Shown here piece after piece: positions 33,301-43,100 of a DNA stretch of 64,000 nucleotides (position 1 is the stretch's first letter; every line of letters starts with the position of its first letter). The stretch is from Saprolegnia diclina VS20 (Eukaryota; Oomycota; Saprolegniomycetes; Saprolegniales; Saprolegniaceae): contig NW_008246080.1 in NCBI RefSeq assembly GCF_000281045.1, positions 257,844 to 321,843 of the forward strand. The letters are read 5' to 3'. The notes beneath the pieces are model-generated. The model was given only the letters and a program-made list of their open reading frames with translations. It was not told the DNA's origin and did no database searches. The position numbers and the translations under genes are program-made.

Positions 33301-35510
33301 TCAACGATATTTTGGACCTTTCCAAGATCGAGGCCGGGCACTTGGAGATTCAGTCGGCGCCATTTTACATGGGCGACCTCCTCGACTACACGATCGACAT
33401 CTTCAAGCTCAAGGCCAAGGAGCGGGGCCTTCGCCTGGGTATCGTGCGTGGCAAGGACGTCCCGGACATTGTCATTGGCGATGTGATTCGGTTGCGTCAG
33501 ATTCTGCTCAACTTGCTCTCGAATGCCATCAAGTTTACCAACAAGGGCTCGATCACGGTCAAGTGTTCGGTCGTGACGCAGGCGCAGGCCGAGGTGCCAC
33601 CTGGTCACATCAAGATGCTCTTCCAGGTCATCGACACGGGCGTCGGCATGAACCCAGAGGAAAAGTCGATCTTGTTTTCGCTCTTCACCAAGCTCGAGCG
33701 GACGCGCAAGAACAACCCGACGGGGTCCGGCCTCGGCCTCGCGATCTGCAAGCAGCTCGTCGAGCTCATGGACGGGCACATTGACGTCGATAGCGAGCGC
33801 GATGTCGGGAGCACCTTCTTCTTCTCGGTCGTCGTGCGTCTTGCGCCGCCCGAGTACATTGCCAAGTTGGAAGCGCTCCGTGCCGTGTCCAAGTCGACGC
33901 TTGATGACGACGACGAGCTGCCAGAGCGATCCCGCGGCCGAAAAGACCGTGCGACGACCGTCGACTCGATCTTGATCCCGACGCCGCCGTCCGTGCCCAA
34001 GCACGCGCGGATCCTTGTGGTCGAAGACAACGACTTCAACTGGGAGGTCGTCAAGTGCTTTCTCCAAGAGGACGACCACTATTTGCAGTGGGAGCCCAAC
34101 GGCGAGCTCGCGGTCGAAGCGTACAAGCAGCACCACGACACGTTCGACTTGATTTTCATGGACTGCGAGATGCCTGTCATGGACGGGTACACGGCGACGC
34201 GCTGCATTCGCGAGTTTGAGCAAGAGCGCGGCCTCGATCGCATCCCGATCCTCGGGTTGACGGCATACGCGATGAACGACGACCGCGAAAAGTGTCTCAG
34301 CGCCGGCATGGACGAGTTCATTGTCAAGCCGATTGCCAAGGATGGCTTGCTCAAGATGATCACGTACTGGATGCGCCGGCGGTACATGCCCGAGCTGCGC
34401 GTCTCGGAGCCTGCGTATTTGCTCCACGAAGCGTCGTACTCGGACGTGGGCCCGTCACCGGTCGGGTCGATCGACAATGACATTCTCGCGCCATTGGCCG
34501 TGCACCGCGTCCAGCTGCCGCCGCCGACAAACGCCGGCCTCTTGCATGCGTCGACCCACACGCAAGAACTCGACTTGGCGCGCGCGATTTCCGACTTGGA
34601 GCTCGAAGATCCGTCCAAGATGGGCCAATATCGGCTCCAGGGCGCGGCCTCGCACCACCACCATTCGGACCCCATGTCCATGACAATGGACGGTACGACG
34701 TCGTTGGCGTCGATCACGTCCAACTCGGGCGGCAGCGTCAAGCCTGCGAGCTCGAGTATGTTTGCGCTCGGCAACCGCGCGTCGCTGACGCGGTCGTCGC
34801 CGCTGCAAATGCTCTTGGACGCGCAGGCGACGCACGTCACGTCGCGCACGGTGGGCCCCGACTTGCAGCTCGACGCCACGGACGCGACGCCCCCGCACAA
34901 GCGCAACACGTCCAACAGCCTTCCGGACGTGACCAAGCTCGAATTGCGGACCGACGTGGCGCAGGACTGGAAAGACTGGCGCGAACAGTCGTCGTCGATG
35001 AGCCGGCCGCTGCCTGATGACGACGACGAGCCCAAGCCGCCGGCCACAAACGTGACGTCGTCGGCGGTCCTCGAGATTGCGATTCCGGAGGGCGACCCGG
35101 TCGACTACTCGCTCGGAGTCTCGCAGTGCGGTGGCAACGAAGAGCTTTTTATCAACCTCCTCGGCAAGTACGCCATGGGGCTCGACATTGCGCTCCACCG
35201 CCTTGACGAAGCGTACAGCAGCCAAGACTTGTACGGACTTCGGCGCGAAGCGCACTCGCTCAAGGGTTCGTCGGCGTACGTGGCCGCGATGCGCGTCTCC
35301 AAGGCGGCGTACCGCGTCCAAGTGTGCGCCGAGCAAATGCTCTCGGACCAGCCCGACATCAACCTCTTTGTCTCGTCGTACACGCTGCTGCAGGACGAGC
35401 TCAACGCGCTCAAGGGGTACCTCCGTCGCAACTTTTCGTTCCACCACGCCGCGACGTCGGCGTCTACCAAGATGGACGCAAAGGGCACGACGCCGTGCTG
35501 CATCATGTAA
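30384..35510 (+). CDS. hybrid histidine kinase with tandem PAS domains, REC, HPt and a CaaX-like end
   Basis: Starts MDRRTSTSSRRPPQRRSTSS at 30384. About 1,676 residues after removing introns 32442-32491 and 32673-32718, of which ~223 are unknown (N gap 31073-31742). An N-terminal divergent PAS (residues ~35-150) is followed by a tandem array of near-identical PAS/PAC modules. The ANAPIFGV landmark sits at 30897, 31989, 32349 and 32805, exactly 120 codons apart outside the gap. Then come HisKA (FLASFSHELRTPLNGILGMM, His phosphoacceptor), HATPase_c (NLLSNAIKFTNKGS, GSGLGLAICKQLVELM), a REC domain (LIFMDCEMPVMDGYTATRC, Asp phosphoacceptor; FIVKPIAKDG), a Ser/Thr-rich linker, and an HPt module (RREAHSLKGSSAYVAAMRV, His). 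The final residues are GTTPCCIM. It is a complete phosphorelay protein; the PAS sensors suggest redox, light or ligand sensing, which is inferred. Confidence 0.93.
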   Translation: MDRRTSTSSRRPPQRRSTSSDGDHEEVRPAIDHEGILEAMGSVVFELDVDGVVTYMNHRAERVLDCYASDKVGMRFVDAFVPATLSDVPLNRANIEKQLHEVLSLAETVVFQCGLKTCGSPSNLVDMLLSAAPRLDSQRNVLGCVLVGTDVTNHSSEKISSEHVYSRILERANAPIFGVDVQGRVNIWNKKAAELTQFTADEVLGKDLVHEFIAPDYRDAVGAVLSQALXXXXXXXXXXXXXXXXXXXXXXXXXXXXXXXXXXXXXXXXXXXXXXXXXXXXXXXXXXXXXXXXXXXXXXXXXXXXXXXXXXXXXXXXXXXXXXXXXXXXXXXXXXXXXXXXXXXXXXXXXXXXXXXXXXXXXXXXXXXXXXXXXXXXXXXXXXXXXXXXXXXXXXXXXXXXXXXXXXXXXXXXXXXXXXXXXXXXXXXXXXXXXXXXXXXXXXXXXXXXXXXXEKFISEDYRKAVGYVLSKALNGVETANFEFPLITKTDRRVEILLNATPRYNELGKVMGMVGIGQDITERIAQEQEHSRLIDKANAPIFGVNTQGSVNIWNKKAAEITQYSQDEVMGENLVATFVSEEFREAVSEVFAKALTGVETANFEFPLVTKTDRRVQILLNATPRYNELGDVIGVVGIGQDITDRIAQEQEYARLIDTANAPIFGVDSEMRVNIWNKKAAQITHYSIAEVAVAVHRVQDIPTWWRRSWARTSSRRSSHPRCGPRSPRCSRRRSTASKPPTLSFRSLRGRAARLRFSSTRRRATTSTVHRLHRVHGVDQHLLGNIVGVVGIGQDITERIAQEQEYSRLIDTANAPIFGVDTRGRIVEWNQKIEKLTGYQKESILGMSLVDMFIIDESREAVRKLLNQALLGVDVGEMELPILNKQGIFLLLLVNASSKKDPHGNIQGVIGVGQDYTARKQMEAAKVNFLASFSHELRTPLNGILGMMELLKEMELGATPKRYVHIAYVSGSLLLNLINDILDLSKIEAGHLEIQSAPFYMGDLLDYTIDIFKLKAKERGLRLGIVRGKDVPDIVIGDVIRLRQILLNLLSNAIKFTNKGSITVKCSVVTQAQAEVPPGHIKMLFQVIDTGVGMNPEEKSILFSLFTKLERTRKNNPTGSGLGLAICKQLVELMDGHIDVDSERDVGSTFFFSVVVRLAPPEYIAKLEALRAVSKSTLDDDDELPERSRGRKDRATTVDSILIPTPPSVPKHARILVVEDNDFNWEVVKCFLQEDDHYLQWEPNGELAVEAYKQHHDTFDLIFMDCEMPVMDGYTATRCIREFEQERGLDRIPILGLTAYAMNDDREKCLSAGMDEFIVKPIAKDGLLKMITYWMRRRYMPELRVSEPAYLLHEASYSDVGPSPVGSIDNDILAPLAVHRVQLPPPTNAGLLHASTHTQELDLARAISDLELEDPSKMGQYRLQGAASHHHHSDPMSMTMDGTTSLASITSNSGGSVKPASSSMFALGNRASLTRSSPLQMLLDAQATHVTSRTVGPDLQLDATDATPPHKRNTSNSLPDVTKLELRTDVAQDWKDWREQSSSMSRPLPDDDDEPKPPATNVTSSAVLEIAIPEGDPVDYSLGVSQCGGNEELFINLLGKYAMGLDIALHRLDEAYSSQDLYGLRREAHSLKGSSAYVAAMRVSKAAYRVQVCAEQMLSDQPDINLFVSSYTLLQDELNALKGYLRRNFSFHHAATSASTKMDAKGTTPCCIM
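31073..31742. other. assembly gap (670 N) inside the PAS array
   Basis: A run of 670 Ns. The distance between flanking ANAPIFGV landmarks is 364 codons instead of 360, so the estimated gap hides about two full PAS modules and is slightly mis-sized. Near-identical modules probably caused the collapse. Confidence 0.95.
32442..32491 (+). other. intron in the histidine kinase
   Basis: 50-nt intron, donor GTAGCTGTC, acceptor GGCGTAG. Removal restores the PAS repeat (IAEV then MGENLVETF). The following intron is 32673-32718 (46 nt). Confidence 0.85.
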
Positions 35511-35590
35511 CGACAACGACTAAGTACACATATCCATGACGTTATTGACACCACACAACATGTACCCCATCGCAGCCGGCGATGGAGAGA

Positions 35591-37982
35591 TCACAGCATG
35601 AGGCGGCGACGCGTACCGTAGAGGAGCCCCATGCACAGCAGCAAGAAGCACGCAAGACGCCGGCGCGCAGCGCGGCCCGCCTTGAGCCAAACAAGCGCCA
35701 GCGCGGTCGCAAAGAGCGGCGCAAGGTACCAGAGCGTCCACTGGCGCTTCGTGTGCTGCTTCTGACGCCTAATCGCGACATGTCGTGTTGCATATCAACG
35801 ACTTGAGAAGGGTACTGGAATCGCTGCTTCATCTTGGCCGCGCACTCGAGCAGATCCGAGAGGTCGACGTGACCGTCCTTGTTGCAGTCGAGGGCCTTGG
35901 TGTACAGAATGGCTTTTTCGTCCGAGATCGGCTCGACTAGATGGAAAAGAAGGTTGCTGCGACTGTAGATCCCACGACAAATGGAAATGCGTACGCAAGA
36001 TGCGTTCGATGAAGCGCGCAATCTCGTCGGGCTGCAGCACCATGTCGCCATCCACGTCCATGAGCGTGAACATCAGCTTTAGCATCTCAAGCTCCTTGGT
36101 TGAAAAGAGCTACGTGAATCACATCGTTGCCCACCATATCCAAGACACGCCGAATCGACAGACAGACCTTGGACTGGTCTGGCGAGACAAGATTGTCGAC
36201 GGTGCTCGACATATTGTCCGTGGGGCTCTTGCCTTGCTTCCACTCGAGGGTGATGGCGTCCCATTCCGGGTTGAGTGCGTGTGGATGGCGCTCGCTCGAC
36301 CGTCGGCGCTTGAGCTTGGCCGCACCTGACACAACAAGATCGTCGAGTTCTGTTGCACAATCTTCGACGATGACGTACTTGCGGGTGTGTCGATGGCCAC
36401 AGGCTCGTCGAGGATGAGCCCGACAGCGGACGCGCCAAGACTGTAGCGCCGAAGTGGTGTTCGCGACGTATCGCCCGTCGTCTCGTCCATATCGACGGGG
36501 ACAGCTCCAACGTCATTGAGCTCGGCCATTTCTTCGAAAAACTGTGTGCTTGGGGGAATGTACGGCAGCGTCGCCTCGAAGAGAGACCACATGCCTTCCG
36601 ACTGTGCATACCGCCGTGGAAACGGGTGTCGCGTCGCTTGGAGCTGTTCGACATCAAAGCCGTTGGGTGCGTCTGAAATGTACATCATGGCGCCCTACAC
36701 CTCCGTCATGAGCAAGCGTTCGAATAGAAATTGTGGATGCCGTACGAGGTTGTTGTACTCGTCGCAGTAATTCGGCGCCGAGAAGAGCGTAATGACAGGC
36801 GGGAAGCTCGTGTCGGGCCGTGTGTCGAGCGGCAAGTACGCTTGGGACGAAAAATGAAACAGAAAACCTTCGTCCTGGAGCTCGTGCGCGCGCAGAATGC
36901 ACAGTAGATTGTTGCGGTTCAAGAACGAGTAGACGGCCAAGCAGCCATAGTAATACGAGCACCCCCGGACCTAGTACATAGATCTCATTTTGCAGACTTG
37001 TCTGGACGAGCGGCATACCTCGTTGGGCGACCAGCGCGCCGTCTCGGGGACGATGGATGGTCGCTTTTTTAGTCTTGTCTTGGTTTGATAGGACGTTGAC
37101 GTTTCTTCAGGCGGTGTACGGTTGTCATCTATGGATGTACACATGAGATCGAGTCGATAAACGTACTGGAGAACCTTCGTCGGGGGGCGGCAGCTCAACT
37201 TCGTACTCGGGCACCGGGTCCGACCACAAAAGGTCGCAGAGCGGACCGCTCGTCGCTGGTTCTTGTCGCCGGTTCAAGGCCTGGATGTCGGCGATCGTAT
37301 CGAGGTCGGGCGAAAGGCCTGCGTGGACGCAAAAGATGCGTCCATCCGGTGCGTCGAGGATGGCGGCCAGCGGCAGCGATCGAAAGCACTCGATAAAGTG
37401 AAAGTAGACCGAGAGACCGTACTTGGCCTTGCACTCGAGGCGAAAGCCGTAGAAGGACGAGATGGCTTCGCACTCGTGGTTGCCGCGTAAGAGAAAGACG
37501 CGGTTTGGCGCCTACGTAGCATCTTGTGCTTGCATCGTAGGAGAGGGTAGCGTACGTGTATCTTCATGCAGAGGAGGAAGAGCATGACTTCGCACGAAAA
37601 GACGCCCCGATCCACATAGTCGCCGAGGAAGAGCAGCTTGCGATCTACCTCGATCGTCGTCGCATGCTAGCGCAGAGAGACGCTTGCTTGATGCTACCTG
37701 CATGTTCGGGCTTGTTGGAAAAGAACTCGATCTGGTCGAGCATCTTGAGCAGGTCGAAGAACTGTCCATGCAGATCGCCGACGACTACACATGGGGCGTC
37801 GTCCTGCACCTCGTTCGATGCGCAATTCTCCATGTACCGACGACGGGGGCTTGGATCTCGAGCACGTTGGGCTCCATGTCCATGAGGTCGAGCGCATCAT
37901 GGATGATCCCGAGCGCGGTCTCGGTCGGGATGCGTTCCTGGGCCTCGAAGAGCCGCCGAAGGTCGGGAAGCGCCGGCGCCAT
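35591..37982 (-). CDS. PPP-family Ser/Thr phosphatase with EF-hands and hydrophobic C-terminal tail
   Basis: Several short introns; start set at the ATG at 37982 ([20 protein letters not shown]). The PPP core is complete: [14 protein letters not shown], then [45 protein letters not shown] and [11 protein letters not shown]. The order and the [12 protein letters not shown] region resemble calcineurin-A/PPEF enzymes. After the core come a ~170-residue linker ([15 protein letters not shown]) and two EF-hand segments: [20 protein letters not shown] and [20 protein letters not shown]. The last exon codes [20 protein letters not shown] and [13 protein letters not shown] flanked by Arg/Lys, two hydrophobic spans ending at the TGA at 35591. 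EF-hand/PPP combinations are typical of PPEF/rdgC; membrane anchoring is not. Some splice choices, especially the first intron, are uncertain. Confidence 0.78.
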
Positions 37983-38120
37983 GCTCTTGAAACTCAATTT
38001 TCGGAAATGATGGAGCCATTGCACGCAGTTTAAACCCACCCCATTTAAAACGCATACAATTGTCCCTATAGAACGTGGGCACTCGCATTATATTTTGCTT
38101 GGCCAACGAGCGCGTCGTTG

Positions 38121-38133
38121 ATTGGCTAAAAAG
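38121..38133 (-). promoter_or_regulatory. CCAAT-type element CTTTTTAGCCAAT
   Basis: On the minus strand, about 139 nt upstream of the phosphatase start codon; identical to the 13-mer at 7571-7583. Confidence 0.4.
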
Positions 38134-38278
38134 CGATCCTAGATCTCCCAGTCGACGCGACGGCCGATCGTGTGCCGCAACTCGCCATGACGCTACTGTT
38201 TTAGTCAACAGCGTCTAGTCAACAGACTAGTAGACAACAAATGTAGTATATATTGTGGCGGACTAGAGCCGTAGCTTG

Positions 38279-40074
38279 CTACGCGCACGTGGCCTGAATG
38301 TCGCGCGGCAGACCCATCGTCCGCAGCGTCGACGGGTTCACGATCAGCGTCATGCCCATGCCGGTGGCCATGTCCCACTCAATGTGGCAGTGGAAGAGCC
38401 AGACGCCAGGGTTGTCGAGCACAACCCGCAAGATCGTCCAGCCGGGCTGGACGCACTCGCCGCGGAACGAATCGCAAGCGGCGACGGCGACCGTGTCCCG
38501 CTTCAAGGGCGCGGCCAGTGCATTGAGCGATTCCAAGCTAGGAATACGCGCCAAGTTGGTGCCTTGCGCCATGACCCAGAACGCATGGCCGTGCATGTGG
38601 AATGGGTGCTCGCCCTGGTTGTAGTTGATGACCAGAATCTGGACACTGGTGCGAGCCTTATGCAGCACGAGCGGGTGGATCTCGGCGGGCAGCGGGTCGT
38701 CGTCGATCACTGCAAAGAGCGTCGGCTTGGTCGTTGTGTACCGGTACGGAAACGCCGGTCCATCGTCGATCGCGACGTGGGGGCCCGAGACGTTGGTCAC
38801 GTCGTTCTTCTGGATGCGAATGGTAAAGTTAAAAGCGAGTTCCGGCACGGGCGGCACCTCCTTTAGCAGCGGCACCAAGTGCAATTCGTCCAAGTCGATG
38901 CGATCTGTCATCGTGACATCGTCCTGCGGCGCGTCATCGGTCGCGTTGGTGTAGGACCAAACCGCCTTGCCGTAAATGTCTTGGCCGGTTGGCGGCACGA
39001 GGAAGAAGAGCGGCGCCACATTGTTCATCGTGGCGCGGAGCCAAAAGCTGGTTTCGGTCGACGCGTTCGTGTGCACGATGACGTCGTAGCGCTGGGCGAC
39101 GTTGATGCGCAGGTGCGTCACCAAAGTCGGCTCCACGTCGATGCCGTCGACGCTTACCACCGTCATCACGTGGCCGTCCAAGCTCACGTTGAAGCCCGCG
39201 AACGCAGCCGTGTTGATGAGGCGAAGACGGTACGACGCATTGCGACGCACGTGAAACGTGGTGTACGCTGCATGTGGCGTGCACGCTCCGGCGGCAAACG
39301 AGCAGTTGAAGCGCCCTCGGCCGTTCACGAGCGCAGCGTCGGGGATGATGTCCACGGGGCGGTTAATATCGAGGCTAGGCGACTAGAGCTGTCGTATGAG
39401 AACCCAATTGGAGAGTGATTCGTAGTATTGCGTACGTTGATGGCAGCAACAACGTCGGCACCTTGGCGGTGATACCAGTCGCTGAGCTGCACGATGAGCT
39501 CTTCGTCGGTGCGTACCGCAGGTGGAGCAATCGGGTCGATGATCATGGGCCCGCGGAGACCGTCAATGTACTGGGGTCCGTGGTGCGAGTGCCACCAGTA
39601 CGTGCCCGATTGCTACATCATTGTATGGTGAGAAAGGCCACGGACGCCTGCAGTTCATACCTCGAGCTTGACCGCGTACGTGAGGCGGCCGCCGGCCGGG
39701 ATCGGACACTGCGTGACGTGCGAGGCCCCGTCGTACGCGTTGCTATGGTTCTGGAAGATGCCGTGCCAGTGGATCGTCGTCGGCTCGTCCAGATCGTTGA
39801 GCACATGCACCACGAGGCGCTGGCCCTCAACTGCGCGGATGACAAAGTCCCAGCCAAAGCCGCCGTTGACACCAATCATGCTGCGGTTGACGCCGTCGGG
39901 TGCGCCGAAAAGTTGGTGAAGGCGCATCGTGTACGTCACGGTATTGTTGTTGCTCTCGTCATGCACCGGCGAGCTGCTCGACGAGGTGAGTGCGTTCATC
40001 GACGCGACAAACGCAGCGATGAAGAGGGCGAGCACCACAAGCAGTCCGAGCTGGTTCGAGGTCGCCATGCGCAT
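38279..40074 (-). CDS. laccase-type multicopper oxidase
   Basis: Three-domain multicopper oxidase with short introns near 39390-39440 and 39610-39660, roughly 560 residues from the ATG at 40074 (next Met 40068). An N-terminal hydrophobic stretch ([20 protein letters not shown], residues ~8-27) is a signal peptide or signal anchor. Copper ligand motifs are all present: [39 protein letters not shown] and [15 protein letters not shown], covering types 1, 2 and 3. Many N-glycosylation sequons (NNNTVT, NASYRL, NASTET, NFT) support secretion. Family members oxidise phenols or act as ferroxidases; the [13 protein letters not shown] segment is laccase-like. Diverges from a small membrane protein and lies near a secreted phosphodiesterase. 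Confidence 0.92.
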
Positions 40075-40301
40075 GAAAGGGCAAATGAAAAAGTGAGTTT
40101 TGAAAGAAACGATCTGCCGTGCGGATGGCGCCAACAAATGCTTCGATGATGATGCCCGTGGATCGCGATGGGCGTCATATACGACCTACATTCTCGGTCG
40201 ACAAAAGTTTCACAGCGGCGAGCATGCTTCCTGTCCATGCTCGTTGGACACGGCGGGACTAGTCGAGATTCTATAACAATATAACAGTCTTCTCCGCCCA
40301 C

Positions 40302-40475
40302 ATGCCTGTGTCCAAGCCCGTGGCGCTCACAGCCCTCGTTGTCTTCGTCGTCTTGGCCATGCTGCTGACGTTCGCCGTGGTTGCGTGGCAGTTCCAAGCG
40401 CAGGAAGCCAACGACCGTCGTGCGAACGCTCGCTTCAACACCACATCAAAATCGCCCCGAGCCTCGCTTCGTTAG
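40302..40475 (+). CDS. possible 57-residue single-span membrane protein
   Basis: An ORF of 58 codons, ATG 40302 to TAG 40473-40475, reading MPVSKPVALTALVVFVVLAM with a second hydrophobic half and a Gln/Arg-rich C-terminus. High third-position GC like true genes here, one obvious membrane span, and its position divergent from the laccase make it plausible. No family recognised and no upstream element seen. Confidence 0.45.
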   Translation: MPVSKPVALTALVVFVVLAMLLTFAVVAWQFQAQEANDRRANARFNTTSKSPRASLR

Positions 40476-40792
40476 TAGTATACCGGTCCATAAATTCGAG
40501 CGCAGGCCACGTACGTAGTCAGTACTCGTAAGCATCTCGTACCGATAGCTATTAGTGTACACGGAAATAAGGGTCTTGCGTACCTTGGGTTTTATAGCCT
40601 TCGGATAGCTTTGAAGGAACTGCCGGGGCGCTTGGCGACCCCATCCCGACGGGTCGACAACAGCGTCGACAACATGTTGAAGTTGGCGGCCACTGCATAA
40701 TAAAATTATATTCTAAATAAATTTATCAACGTCAGCCACGAAATGGCATATTATTTCCGAGAAAGATCGCAACCCGTTCAGTCAGCAGCAGC
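40476..40792. other. intergenic region before the phosphodiesterase-like gene
   Basis: About 320 nt, AT-rich around 40690-40760, no coding signal. Confidence 0.45.
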
Positions 40793-42034
40793 ATGGGGTT
40801 CCGCGCGCATCTCGTTCTCGTCATGCTCGTCGTCGCCAACGCAGTGGCCAAAGACGCAAGCGGGTTTGGTCTCGCTCAGCACGTTGTCCTCTTTGGGTAT
40901 GCACTGCGCTAGGCGCCAGCATGCAGCTGACATTTCGATAGGCTCGACGGGCTCGACGTGCGCTGCCTGCACCAAGCACTCGACAATGGCCTCGCGCCGC
41001 ACATGCACTACCTGCGCTCGCACGGCGTGTACACAGACAGCGCGCGCAACAATCGACCGGCGGTGAGCTTGCCCAACTGGGCGACGATCTTCTACGGTGC
41101 GAGTGTCATGTTCCACGGCGTCACGAGCAATGCGTGGACCTACTGCGCGCCTAGTAATCACTCACTGGGCATGTCGTCCATCTTGCCGCCGTGCGTCGTG
41201 TACCCCGACCTCTTCTCCGTCACCAAGCAGCAGCTTCCCGACGCGAGTACCGCCATGCTGTACACGTGGCCGAGCCTGGACGCGATCTTGCCGCCAAAGG
41301 TCGTCAACATCGATACGCACGCGTACTTTGCCTCGGATGCGACCTGCAACATGACGCTGGACGCATCACGTAACGCGACCGACGCTGCGATCGCGATTCT
41401 CTCGAACGCGTCGACGATACCCGAAGTGCTCTTTCTCTACTTGGACGAGGTCGACAACTGCGCGCACGAAGCGAGCTGCTTCTCCGACATTGGCCAAGCC
41501 GCGATTGCTTCGATGGATGCCAACATTGGCGCCGTCCTCAAGGCCGTCAAGAGCGCAGGCGCATGGAACTCGACTGTCTTCTTCCTGGTCTCCGACCACG
41601 GCCGCAACGAAGATGGCGTCGACCACGGAGACGTCTCGCCGACCAACGAGCAGGTGCAATGGGCGGTATTTGGTCATGGCCTGAGCAGCGGCAGCCGCGA
41701 GCTCAAGTCGGCCATCTCGATCGAAGACACGGCGCCGACGATCGCGCATGTCCTCGGGTTTGCATCGCCCCTCGAGTGGCACGGCCGCGTCGTAGACGAA
41801 GTTTTTCTCGAAGCCAACGAATCGCTCTACACGGCGGCCAAAAGCGCGTGGAACCTCTGCCTCATGCAGTCGTGCGCGCCGCTCGACGACGAGGGCACGT
41901 CCGGCGCTCCGAGCTCGTCTGAGGACATCAACTGGGTGCTCGGGCTCACGTCGACGGCGGTCCTAGTTTTGGCGCTGGGCCTTGCGCTGTGCATTCGCTT
42001 CTATAGCCCTCGAAGCGGCTACGACGCCATTTGA
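40793..42034 (+). CDS. type I phosphodiesterase/nucleotide pyrophosphatase-like ectoenzyme
   Basis: Two exons, with an intron of ~45 nt at about 40899-40942. The N-terminus MGFRAHLVLVMLVVANAVA is a signal peptide. The alkaline-phosphatase-superfamily core is recognisable: VVLFGLDGLDVRCLHQAL (metal Asp), VSLPNWATIFYGASVMFHGV (nucleophile region, Ser or Thr), FLYLDEVDNCAHEAS, VSDHGRNEDGVDHGD (metal D/H pairs), and IEDTAPTIAHVLGFASP. The C-terminus has one span (VLGLTSTAVLVLALGLALCI) and a short cytosolic tail, so it is a type I membrane ectoenzyme. Candidate substrates are nucleotides, phosphodiesters or phospholipids. It lies near the laccase; both face the outside. Confidence 0.82.
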
Positions 42035-42210
42035 AGCCGTCGCTTTTTGTAACCTGAACCCTTTGTACATGTATATATATATATGTGGGTGATGGGCACG
42101 ACGCAAGACGACGATGGAAGCTCCATACTGGGACGTCGTCTGCAGGTCGATGTAGACATACGCAAACGCTCGTGACTCTATTCACGGGCGGCAATTACAT
42201 CATCATCTCT

Positions 42211-42707
42211 CTACTTGGCGAACGGCTTGAGCAAGTCTTCCAACTCGCCCGACTTGTGCATATCCGAGATGATGTCGCAGCCGCCGACAAACTCGCCGTT
42301 GACAAAGAGCTGCGGGATCGTGGGCCATTGTCTAGACGAAACGAGAATTAGCGATCGGACGCAAATCCAAAGTGGGCGTACGAGAACTCCTTGACGCCTT
42401 CGCGGATCTCGGGGTGGTCCAAGACGTTGACGCTGTCAAAGCTAATGCCCTGCGCGTGCAAGATCTGGACGACCTGGCGCGAGAAGCCGCACTGCGGCGA
42501 CGTCGGCGTGCCCTTCATGTAGAGCATGATCGGGTACGTCTCGACGTGGCTCTGGATGAGCTTGAGCACATCATCGGGCTCGGCCGACGCCGCCGCATGG
42601 TACTTGGGCTTGAAGTCGTCGTGCGTGTCCGAGAAGAGGCGGGCAGGCGCGGCCATGCGCAGGGCACGGGCCGTCGGCAGCGAACGCGAAGCAAGGCGGG
42701 CGAGCAT
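42211..42707 (-). CDS. GLRX5: monothiol glutaredoxin, mitochondrial Grx5 type
   Basis: Two exons, 42707 to about 42380 and about 42331-42211. The N-terminal ~40 residues ([20 protein letters not shown]) are Arg/Ala-rich and free of acids, a likely mitochondrial presequence. The core reads [20 protein letters not shown] with the CGFS active site, then [14 protein letters not shown] joined across the intron to [19 protein letters not shown] and DLLKPFAK. Grx5 transfers [2Fe-2S] clusters in mitochondrial Fe-S assembly. Residue order and the WP-x-IPQ box are typical. Confidence 0.95.
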
Positions 42708-43100
42708 TATAAAGTGAAGTTGTGGTCAAGCGCCACAACGCGATTCGCCCAATGGCATCGCACCAGGTATTCCAGGCAGCCAATCAACACGCGAGGCAAG
42801 CTGCACTTTTGACGAATCACATGTGGAAAGAGCGCTTGCGAAGGCCACGCTGTTAGTTTCGGCATATGCCACTTGAAAGATAACGTCGCCACGACAGCCG
42901 CGTCGATCCACGTGATGACAACGCATGCCAATGTACCCTTTCTGAATGGTATGTTCGCACATGGGACGACGCGTGTCGTTGGAAATGACACGTCGTGACG
43001 CCTGCCACTGCGTCCAAGGACAGAGTTCGGTTGTGCTGCCTGAACTCTTGTACGCGGCATGTGCCGCATTCAAGACAGCCAATCGCCACTCCTCCAAGCG
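42708..43100. promoter_or_regulatory. divergent region between Grx5 and the YTH gene
   Basis: About 390 nt. Two AGCCAATC words at ~42778 and ~43077 (the second ~20 nt before the YTH start) are CCAAT-like. No coding signal. Confidence 0.4.

Noticed and set aside
42065-42085. TATATATATATATAT runs (also 55780-55797)
   Set aside because: Simple dinucleotide repeats in 3' regions, with no evidence of function.
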